Assembly: GCA_905221615.1 (NCBI GenBank)
Contig: CAJNDT010004713.1
Span: forward strand, 21,001-85,000
Source of the DNA: Symbiodinium sp. CCMP2592
Taxonomy: Eukaryota > Sar > Dinophyceae > Suessiales > Symbiodiniaceae
Length of the DNA: 64,000 bases
Direction: 5' to 3'
Shown here: piece after piece, positions 26,481-36,349 of the stretch
Layout of the letters: every line of letters starts with the position of its first letter
Numbering within the stretch: position 1 is the first letter of the stretch
Position numbers and translations under genes: made by a program
Notes under the pieces: generated by a model
Database searches by the model: none
What the model was told of the DNA's origin: nothing
Seen by the model: the letters and a program-made list of their open reading frames with translations, nothing else

Positions 26481-26843
26481 ATGATCTATAATCTCGATGC
26501 GTCTTATATATGGGAGGTGTAGAAATAGGGCCGTCTTTTCATATCGATACTTGTCGTGATACTATGTGATATGGGATGATATATCTTTGCTTTCCTGTTG
26601 CGTGTTACCTTCAGAGCCCATACTGCTGCATGCAAAAACCTATACACACACAGAACATGCATGCAAGCTTGCGTTCTTTTGCAACACGAGAAGAAGCCGT
26701 ACGCGAATGTATGTCGCTTGGAAAACTCAAGGTGTATATGAAGGAAATGCAGAATGTAGGATCTGCGAAATCTTTGGTGCAGTCGCAGCGTATTTAGGCC
26801 AGTACCTGGGCAGGGCAGGCGTGGATCTTGGGGGGGGGGTGAG

Positions 26844-26845
<2 letters not shown>

Positions 26846-26905
<60 letters not shown>
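26846..26905. repeat. AT microsatellite
   Basis: Uninterrupted TA dinucleotides for about 60 bp, preceded by a run of nine G (26831-26839). Confidence 0.9.
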
Positions 26906-26906
<1 letters not shown>

Positions 26907-27130
26907 CCGCATCAGTTGTTTCTGGATCGTAGATCGACCCTATTTGAGATGTTGGGTGCCTGAATATCCAGGATGTTCTCCATGGAGCAGGAGAATTATA
27001 ACCTTAAGTGCATGAAATCTTATTATGGGGTTCGGCACAGATCATCCCATTACTCCTGAATACATATATATAAGATATATAAAATATATGGGTACCCCCC
27101 TATATGGGGTCCCCTGGGTTTTTGCACACC

Positions 27131-27632
27131 TAAACCATTAAACCATTAAACCAATCCTTTCCCCCAATGGACCCAAACCAATAAACCATTAAACCAATCC
27201 TTTCCCCCAGTGGACCCAAACCAATAAACCATTAAACCATTAAACCAATCCCTTCCCCCAATGGACCCAAACCAATAAACCATTAAACCATTAAACCAAT
27301 CCTTTTGCCCCATACCACTAAACCATTAAACCATTAAACCAATCATTTCCCTATAGAGAGAGACACATCCCTGTATGGGCCGAAAGCATTGGTTTAATGG
27401 TTTAATGGTTTAATGGTTTAGTGGTTTAGGGGCATTGGGGGGAAAGGATTGGTTTAATGGTTTAATGGTTTAGTGGTTTAGTGGTATGGGGTAAAGGATT
27501 GGTTTAATGGTTTAATGGTATGGGGCAAAAGGATTAATGGTTTAATGGTTTATTGGTATGGGTCCATTGGGGGAAAGGATTGGTTTAACGGTGTACTAAT
27601 TTGATGGTTTGTTGATGGTTTAATGGTTTAGT
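27131..27632. repeat. Large inverted repeat of TTTAATGG / CCATTAAA units
   Basis: The left arm (about 27131-27350) is tandem AAACCATTAAACC with CCAATCCTTTCCCCCAATGG spacers. The right arm (about 27388-27632) is the complement, GGTTTAATGG with CCATTGGGGGGAAAGG-type spacers. The centre is about 40 bp. The two arms could form a long hairpin. Confidence 0.85.
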
Positions 27633-29961
27633 GATGGGTCTAGGGCTGTCTACTACGCAGGTGTCCTGGTTTTCTCCGGGGACAGAGGTTATAACCAGGC
27701 CTGTGCCACCGCTACTTCATCAACACCTAAATCCAAACGTTCGAAAGTTTCGGTGTTTCAGTGAATGTAACCGCAATGACATTAAACAAGGACTAGAAGA
27801 ATAGAGGGTCCGAGGTAATTGGCATGTATTCGGTTGCTGAGGCATGATGCAGTGCTCTGTAACAAACATAATTCCGGGGACCATGTGCGCATTCCCCAAC
27901 TTTAGCGGAAAGGCTATATGGCGGACTTTACATAATGGTCTGTCCGTTCCAGTACATCGGGTTTATGAGATCAGTGTACACATTGAGAGAATAGCCGTTA
28001 ACATGTCACTCACCCAGGAATCAAAATGCGGAATATGAAGGGGCTCTATCGGGATTACAGTAGGTCAGTAAGTGTTGTCAACATTGGAATATCACGGTAC
28101 ACAGAAAGTTGAGATACGACTGATACGACGTCATTGTAGGGGAGAGACAGTATTTCAAAGTTTACAGCGTGGTCAGGTTTCATCATTTCGCACATAGGCA
28201 AACTGGTTGCAGCGTTATGTTCAAACATCGTTCCAAGGAAGCCGGATTTCAACGAGACAAAACTGATAAGAAGATGTGTGGTGAGCGAAACAAAATTTGC
28301 AACTTGCAAATTGTTAGGTTTCCTCGCTCGGTACGTAGAAAATTCCTAGCGCTGCTATTTCCAACTACATGGATGAACCTCTTTCGAGGAGTGATTCGGT
28401 GTGTGGTTACCACTCTTTCTAACACGAGGATCACGTTCGGACTGGGAATAATGGCTTCTATTCGACCTTCAGTGAATATTCACAAGAACACAAACAGAAA
28501 TTCGGACAAGCTAGATGTAGCCTTATGGTTTTCAGTCGGCTTTACGTGATGGTTAAAGTATGCTGATACAAAAAACACAGGCTTCATCACTCAGCATATA
28601 GAGACAGTGCGCGTCCTAAGAAGCGACGCTTCATGTCGTCCCCCAGGAAAAACACTATACAACGTTTGCTAAGCTTGTAGTATGCAAGTTTTGAATTTTG
28701 GCTTGGGGCAGCCGTCATACAGAATTAAGGAATGCACAATTAAAATACACCTACCGGATATACCAGTGTTTAAAAGCAATCACATAGGGGCACAGGGATA
28801 TGTCATTGAAAGCTATCAGTTTGCCAAAACGTCAGAGCAATGCGTCCAACAACAGAGACTTTGGTGGGATTGCGGCATTACAGTACAAAGATGGAGAACT
28901 TTTCGTTCCAAAATCTAGTTCGCGATAAGGAATGACTGAAGCAGACTCATGACTACAGCGCGCTTGTTGGAAAAAACTGAAATACAGCGGTTTAGATACA
29001 GTCACACAAAGATGAACTACGAAGATATATCGACGGCTTCAAGGCAAGGATTTTAGCACATTGTAACAGGGTTTCGACGAGGGTGTCATAGAATTCTTAG
29101 CGTTGTGCGGGTTTCAGCATTCTGAAAGCATGGGTTGTTGCAACTTCCCGGGTTAGTTTTCAAACCGGATATAATACTGTAGTCGATGACGTACACCTGA
29201 TTATAACCTATTCGGCTGGTTATAACCTAGTCTGGTGGTTATAACCGAGTCAGTTGGTATAGCGAAAAACGTAGGGGACCCCAAATAGGGGTGCGCCCAA
29301 ATATATATATATATATGTAGATATGATAGAACTACGGTTGCAAGGGATCGATCGCTAGTCTGTTGGAATTGAAGCCAATTAAAAAGCTCTAACCCAGTAA
29401 ACCCTAAACCCTTCCGAGTGGCCAAAGCCCCCAACATGAGGACAAGCCCCCAGTAGCGCTGCCACATCATACTCCCACGAATCAAGCTGCGGATGCCTGC
29501 TTCGACCTCGGCCGGAGCTTTGTTTTGTGCCGTTTACTGTAGTGCGACCGAACGAAGTTCGGAGCTTCGAGGCGGGGTGGGGATGGTTCCTGTGGGCTCC
29601 AGCTTTGTGGTTGGGTTCGTGAAAGGTCCAATGGGTTCCTAAGCTTTCCCGAATAAGACATGCATCAGAATTATTGAACCCTCGAGCTTTGGACGATCTA
29701 GGTCCTCATCTATCAGATTTTATCATAAATGTCAGGATCGAGATGGTTGCTCCTTCAAAGCCGGCTGTGGAAAGAGTGAAGACGATGTCATCTATCAGGA
29801 GCCTTGCCTGCGTGAATCTCACATGATTTAGGATAACTTGCCAAAACCCCTCCTGGGATGTTTCCCTGCCCAACAGACCGCTTTCTGGTACTCAGTATAC
29901 ACGTTTTGTCTCCTATAATACATATATATATATATATATAACGAGCTCTGCTGAGTTAATA

Positions 29962-30001
<40 letters not shown>

Positions 30002-30109
30002 CTGCATATATCGATAGACCTGTGTCTGGAATCCCGTCCTTTCTACCCTGAAACCCTGGACCCTAAGTTTTTAAGGCTTCTATAGACCACATCGTGTCAG
30101 AGTAAAGAC
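27633..30109. other. AT-richer stretch without recognisable genes
   Basis: No protein-like frame of note; the longest ORFs (about 126 codons near 28169) look random. Contents include three copies of a GGTTATAACC-type unit at about 29195-29250, telomere-like AAACCCTAAACCC at about 29398-29411, and AT tracts at about 29300-29318, 29921-29940 and 29968-29998. Confidence 0.5.
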
Positions 30110-30339
30110 ATGGCGCTCCCAGATTCACGCCAGCAGCGTTTGCCAAAGCCCCGGAGCCGGAGGTGTTTCCGATCCACTCTGACGGTGAAGAGGACGAGGC
30201 CCAAACCGTTTAGGGATGACGAGCCACGCCAGGCGGAGCGGAACCCGCTTCGGGATCCGCCCAGCCAGGAGGCGAAGAGGCACAGCGTGCAAAGCCACTT
30301 CGAGCACCGCCTGTGCTTTCTGGCTGTTGGTGTTTTTCA

Positions 30340-30480
30340 GCTTGCACAGGCAGCTCAAGCAGGCCAGCTCAGCGCAGCCCAGCTCAGCTAGTCCAGCCCC
30401 ACCCGGTCCAAGCTCAGTCCAGCCCAGCCCAGCCAGCCCAGCCCAGCAGGCCAGGCCAAGTCCATCCCAGCCCAGCCTTG
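30340..30480. repeat. CAGCCC-rich low-complexity tract
   Basis: Short AGCCC/AGCTC units just upstream of the decayed Copia coding region. In frame they give Gln/Pro/Ala or Ser/Pro strings and may be the eroded Gag linker. Confidence 0.6.
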
Positions 30481-30490
30481 CCCAGCTTGC

Positions 30491-33143
30491 TTGGAGGGGT
30501 CGGAGCCTCAAATGGTTGCAGAGCACAAGGTGACACATATCCCTTACAGGTCGTGGTGCCCAGTATGTGTGGCTGGAAGAGGGCGAGCCTACTCGCAACA
30601 CCACGAGGGCCGTGCCTCAAAGGCCATCTTCTACAAGCGCTTGATCTTGAAGACTGACCAAGAAAAACGCGATCAAGGCATTGGGGGCAGCTGTGAAGGC
30701 TGGTTTTCCAGAGGAGCTGACTCTGGAAGAGTCACCCAAGGGAGACTCTCACGGGCAGAGTAACGGCACAGCTGGGAATGCGGTGCAGCGCGTGCAGGGA
30801 CAGGTGCGCACGATGAAGTATGCCCGGGAGCAGAGTGCTGGAGGAGAACTGTCCAAGGATTCGGTCATCTTCCCTTGGATGATCGAGTACGCAGGGGTGC
30901 TCCACAACCTGTTCTCAGGAAGACAGCGAGGGCATGACACCGTTTCAGAAGCTGAAGGGCTTGGCAAGTGGCTCTTCCAAGCTTTGGAGAAATCGTGGAC
31001 TACCGCCGAAGAGCGAAAAGCAAGCTTGATGCCAGATGGCAGGAAGGAGTCCACCTGGGACTGCGGCTTACAAGTTCGGAGAAGATTATCGGGACACCCT
31101 CGGGTATCCTGGTGGTTCAGTCTATCCGGAGAAAGCCTGCAGACAAGCAGCACAATCTTGAGATGCTGAAGGCTGTGAAAGGGACCCCTTGGCAGCCCAA
31201 ATCCCGAGAAAAGTACGAACGCTGACGCAGACAGACTCCCGGAGCCTATCGCGATAGATCCCGTGGTCGAGCAAGCAGAGCTTCCGCCGAAACCTGGAGA
31301 AGCAGTTACCGCTTCGGAAACTGCTTCGGCGAGCAAAAGGAAGAGCGAAAACCCTGGAGAGGTTCGAGGGGACCGAGCGGAAGCTCTAAGAGGAAGGCTG
31401 AAAACGTCGAGAGAGTGACTGAAACGCTTATCGCTGAAGAGCGGAAGGTTGGATTGAAACCCTGGAGGGAGTCGAACAGCCTACCTGCGACCTGGTTGAT
31501 GGTCTAGTGGAAGAGGTTCTTGCGGAGACCTTCTACGTCGACCTCACTGGGAAAGAGCTTCCAGCTGAAGGTGTCAAGGCAGTCCGGGCAGAGGAAGTGA
31601 GCGTCATCAGGCAGATGGGAGTGTGGGAAAGTCATACCCCGTCCTGCGAATGAGAAAGTGATTGGTTTAAAGGGGGTGGACGTCAACAAGGGGACGCCTG
31701 TCGCTCAGGAACTCAAAAGAGCCCGCGGGCCGCAGCAACCAGACGACCAGTCCACTTGGAGTTTTTTCTGCAATGCCGCGACTCAGTTCTCTTCGGGCGC
31801 TGTTCACCTTGGCGACGACACAGCGTATACTCAACACTCGGGGAAAGCTGTCACCCGTAGGGTCTGGTGGAGAAGTTTGCCTCATGTTTCTGGATGTGAA
31901 GAAAGCTCATTTTTGGAGCTCCGTGCCACCGTGCGCCGAAGATTGCTTGTTGAACTTCCGCCAGAAGCTGGAGAGGGGCGAGACAAGGTCAGACTTCTGA
32001 AGCGTTCCTTGTATGGGACCAGAGATGCACCTTCCAATTGGGAGCAAAGCCATCAAAGATGCTCTGGAAGCCTTTGGGCTTCAAGCAAGGGAGAAGCAAC
32101 CCATGCCTGTACTTCCACGAGGAGAAGTCTTTGCGACTCAACGTCCATGGCGACTTCACAGTGGTTGGAAGTTACAACGAGCTCAAATGGCTGGCAACTG
32201 AGTCAGCAAAGTTTGGACTGTAGAGACAAGAGGCATCCTGGCAAGACCCGGCTCGGAGCTGCCAGGCCTGATTTATCAGATCTCTGTCTTAAATCGCCTA
32301 GTAACGTGGACCCATGAGGGCATCGAGATGGAGGCCCAAGGCATGTGGACTTAGTTTTGGAGCAGCTGGGTCTGGAGAGAGGAGTTTCTGTGACCACTCC
32401 ACTGGTCAAGGTGAAAGAAGAGGACATGGACAAGACTCCACTTGGTACTGCTGAAGCAGCTTTGTACCGTTCTATCGCTATGCGGATAGGTTATCTGTCC
32501 ATGGACAGGCCAGACTTGCTAAGAGCCGTCCGCGAGTTGGCGAAAGGACTGAAGGAGCCTCAACAACACCATTGGGGTCTCCTGAAGAGAGCTGCAAGAT
32601 ATCTCCGAGGAGCTCCTAGGCTGGTGCAATTGATTCCGTATCAAGAGCACTTCACGAGCATCAATGCTTGGTCCGACCATGCTGGGTGCATTATAAGACT
32701 AGGAAAAGCACGACTGGAACTGTGATCCAGCTCGGAGAAGCAACAGTGAAGACAGCAGCCAAGGGGCAAGCTGTGATTGCCCTGTCCACTGGTGAAGCAG
32801 AGTACTATGGCTTGATTTCAACAGCATCGACCGCTTTGGGCGAGCAAGCAATGATGGCAGATTGGGGTGTAAAGCTGTCTGTCAACATAGCTATGGATGC
32901 CAGCGCAGGCATATCCATTGGTGGCGAGGGCTAGGAAAGGTCAAGCACATTGATACCTGCTATCTATGGGTGCAAGAGATAGTGGACCAAGGAAGGATAC
33001 GCCTGAAGAAGGTCAACACGCAAGACATGCTGGCGGACCTCATGACGAAGCCTCCGGACGGCCAAACTGCTACGAAGTTGCTGGGTCGAATGGGCTACAC
33101 CGTCAGGTCTGGAAAGCATGAGCTGGCCTTAGGGAAGGCGTGA
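30491..33143 (+). pseudogene. Decayed Copia pol (second family)
   Basis: Pol fragments run in the right order but jump frames. They are a pre-integrase block YRSWCPVCVAGRGR (about 30540), an integrase end with ESPKGDSHGQSNGTAGNAVQ (about 30730-30800), PWMIEYAGVL, RT pieces MFLDVKKAHF (about 31880) and RSLYGTRDAP (about 32005), and RNase H KTAAKGQAVIALSTGEAEYY (about 32755) continuing to VNTQDMLADLMTKP (about 33020). Compared with the usual SNG.AE.AV, the integrase Glu is Gly. There are at least five frame changes. No LTRs were found. The family differs from the intact Copia element at 15030. Confidence 0.8.
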
Positions 33144-33234
33144 AGGAATACCCCAAAGGACTCGCAGGAACAGCAAAGCGTGATCCCTACTCGGGAGTTG
33201 GGTATGGGTCTCATGTACAGTTGTTTCACACTGA

Positions 33235-33253
33235 CGTTATCTTTTGGCTCAAG
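33235..33253 (+). other. Spliced-leader-like 3' end (possible relict)
   Basis: TTTTGGCTCAAG at 33242-33253 equals the last 12 bases of the dinoflagellate trans-spliced leader as I recall it, with CGT at nearly the right spacing upstream. No clear plus-strand gene follows, so chance is possible. Confidence 0.25.
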
Positions 33254-33309
33254 TGCGCGGTTGCTAAAATAGCGTTTCATGTAAAATACAATGTCATATC
33301 AAAGCCCAG

Positions 33310-33954
33310 CTACCGCAGTGCAAAGGTGTACAAGGCGGGGAAGGTTTCCGAGCAAGGCGGCTTTGAGCTTAAAGCCAACTTTTTCACACCCTGAAAATCA
33401 GGGGGGTTCTCCCGGCTGCATAAGCTGAAGGCCCGCCTCAGCAATTGAAGCTCGCTTTCGGATTTCTGCAAGGTGGCGTTCTGGCTTGCTTGTACGAGGT
33501 GCAGGATCTGTGGATGGGCAACTGCCACTTCTTTGGCGATCACGTTCCACGTCAGACCATGCTCGACGTGCTGTGCAAGCACTGGATCACGAAGGCGAAC
33601 TTGCTCCAGGCTCAAGACGCCGTTCACTGCGAGGGTGTCTGACTCGTGTGGAGCTCCAGAGGCCACGAGTCTTAAAGCAAAGTTGGTGTGCGATGCACCG
33701 AGACTCAGGATCTTCAGTGCGGCACCATCCATGCTTCCCAGTTTCCCGGCTGCAGCTGTGCAAAGCTGGACGTTGTACTCCCTCTCAGCTTCGCTGCACA
33801 ACTCCATTCCGATGGCTTCCACTCGCGAGGGTATGAGACCAGCACGACGAAGCACCCCGAAGAGCTGCTGCACGGACTGAACGAGGAAGTCGCCGCCTTT
33901 GCTGCGATCCAAGATCGCCCGGATCTCGTCCGTGACTTCGGGTGTCAGCGGCAT
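33310..33954 (-). CDS. Conserved-looking hypothetical protein
   Basis: 214 codons from an ATG at 33954 (MPLTPEVTDEIRAILDRS). The frame stays open upstream to 33978, but only via TTG. The sequence looks like a real protein, mixed helical with good periodicity (LFGVLRRAGLIPSRVEAIGM, LCTAAAGKLGSMDGAALKIL). No motif, signal or membrane segment was recognised. It may be an exon of a longer gene or an intronless retroposed copy, as is common in dinoflagellates. Confidence 0.45.
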   Translation of the reverse strand: MPLTPEVTDEIRAILDRSKGGDFLVQSVQQLFGVLRRAGLIPSRVEAIGMELCSEAEREYNVQLCTAAAGKLGSMDGAALKILSLGASHTNFALRLVASGAPHESDTLAVNGVLSLEQVRLRDPVLAQHVEHGLTWNVIAKEVAVAHPQILHLVQASQNATLQKSESELQLLRRAFSLCSRENPPDFQGVKKLALSSKPPCSETFPALYTFALR

Positions 33955-35930
33955 CGGGAAGTGTCGGTTCCAAAACAAACAAAGTCTTCAGCCAGAAGCT
34001 GCAAAAAACAGTCCATGGGTTTCTATACAAAAATAAGCCCTGCCAGTCTAAAAATGCCGGCGAGCTGCTACAATCATGAAGAAATGTTTGATGCAATCAT
34101 CAAAAAAATGATTCTGAAGTCTGCAAACACAGCAATGTCCGTGGCATTCAAAAAATATTGTGTTGTCTGGACATGATAAGATGCTGTTCTTATACATGCA
34201 TATATTCCACACATAAATGCACTTAGCACAAGTACACATGTGACATAGAATGTTTATCCTATCTCCACTATCTGTGCTGGTTTGGACTTAGCTAACTCAC
34301 GGAAGTCCTAGCATAACCATGCTATCCAGATAGCCTACATTGTATTCAAATAGTATCTGCTTCAACACAAGTACTAACTACTATAATGCAACTACTATAG
34401 ATGTAGGTCTTATTAACTCCACTAAATATGACTTAGCGAACTTGCTAACCATGACTATCGCATTTGCATAATTCCCTCAACCCTGCTACTCAAGTACTAA
34501 ACAACCGATCGTCGAAGTAGGACACACCGTATACATGCAGCTTCGGACCCAAGGGCCCCGCCTTTTTCTTCGAAAAAGTCGTAACCGGCAAGCAGAGCAC
34601 TCATTGCTTCGAGGCCTGCCTGCAGCCAGGCAGAACAGCGTCGCTCCGCCGGAGATGGAAATCTGCAGCAAGACAAACCCCTGTGTGTGGCTTATGACTT
34701 ATGAGTCTGATACGAATGCCCAAAACCCTGAAGTTCCAGGCACTAAACCCCCTGACATCATCCACTTCTGTGATTGGGATGCCTAAACCCCAGCATTATG
34801 CATTGAGAAGCATCACGCTCACAGGTGATTGGTGGCCCAGGATGTTACAGAGTTTCTGGCAAGGGAAGTACGGTAGCGGCTGACAAAGATCGCTTGAGCC
34901 TTGATTGGCTCTGCATTGTAATCTGCTGCGCTGAGCACAGCGCGGCTTGACCAAGTACGAGTCCTTGGCAGCAGCAGGGCCGTACCCGCCATGCAAGACT
35001 GGCTTTCGGAGCTGTTGCTGGAAACGAAGACGGCTCAAAGCCAGATGCATGGAAAGTTTCTCCTCTTAGGCAAAAATGGATGTGAATGACGCCAGCCCAG
35101 CAGGTGCCAATCTCTATGCAGCTGTTCCAACAGGTACCTTGCGAGTTCTGCGCAGCCGTCTTTAGCAAACCCTCATGTCGTGCAAGCCGAAAGTTTCGAA
35201 ACGTGTTTGACTTAAACGAGTCAGCCAGTAACCAGTGAGGTGACAGCGACACCCTGCCCTTACATTAGATGATCAGATACATTTGATGTGCTTGCCTGGT
35301 CCGGTGCAATGGATTCAGTTTCGCGGATATGAAAGGTGCAGAAAGTCTTTGTGTTCTGTGCCATGTCACGACAAGAGCTTTCCCTCGTGTGGCTGCCAGG
35401 CATTGATGAGAGCGTGACGGAGTTGCAGCGCTTGCAGGGGGAGTTTGCATCATGCTTGCAGGCCACCAGCAAAGCATAGCTCTGACTTGTATCTCGAGTC
35501 TCAGCTCCTCGATGCTCGAGGCCTTGAACGGCACCTATGAGGGCATGCAGGCTGCTCTCCGAAGCATGAACCAGGAGCACTTGGCGCAGGTGCATTTGCT
35601 CCCACATGTTTTGTTTTTGTGATTCCACCGAGCACTGCACGTTTAGCTGGTTAGCTTGAGGACCAGCTGAAAGTGCAGGGGCATCCGGAAGCACAGGCTT
35701 CTTCGGATTGTGCTGTGATGTTGTGCGCCTCAATTTTGCTGCTTTGAACACGCCTGCGCGAGGTCTCGCCGAAGCGAGAGCATGCAGCTTGATGTGCAAG
35801 CTTTCCATGGAGGGATTAGCTTGTGAGGGCTACTTTTGCTCCACTCTGTACAAACATAGAATTTACGCAGTAGGTGATATATAGTTAGATCAGAGATTAT
35901 AAAGCATGACATACAGTACATGATCTGAGG
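33955..35930. other. Region without recognised genes
   Basis: Contains several overlapping frames on both strands (for example minus 35260-35808) with no domain or convincing protein character. About 34250-34500 is rich in CTA/TAG-type words. Confidence 0.4.
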
Positions 35931-36311
35931 CCAAGGAGAAGTTCGAGCTCTTGGATGGGGTGCCCACCATGACAACAAAGGCTCCGAAGAGCCAGAACAC
36001 GGCACTCTCGAAGAAGAACTCTCAAGGGAACCTGGCCCTCGCAGCGCAGAAGAGTAGGGGCCCCGGGGGTCGCTATTTTGGGGAAAAGGAAAGCATAAAG
36101 ACCGTGGTTTTAAGGCTGTAGGGTTTAGGGTTGCAAGGGTTTAAGATTTCAAGGGTTCGGGTGATCGGGTTTAGCATTTCGTTTCAGTTCATCTGTCGCC
36201 GAGGCGGCCTACGGCTGCTGGACGCCCGGCCTGTCGGAACCCGGAGCTGTCGCAAGCAGCCCATATACTCTATCTACAAAAACAACACACACATACATAT
36301 ATATATATATA

Positions 36312-36349
<38 letters not shown>

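Noticed and set aside
26846..27632. Candidate replication origin or centromere-like sequence from the AT tract and inverted repeat
   Set aside because: Nothing beyond composition and symmetry supports it.
28169..28549. 126-codon plus-strand ORF
   Set aside because: No start context, domain or composition difference from surrounding AT-richer DNA.
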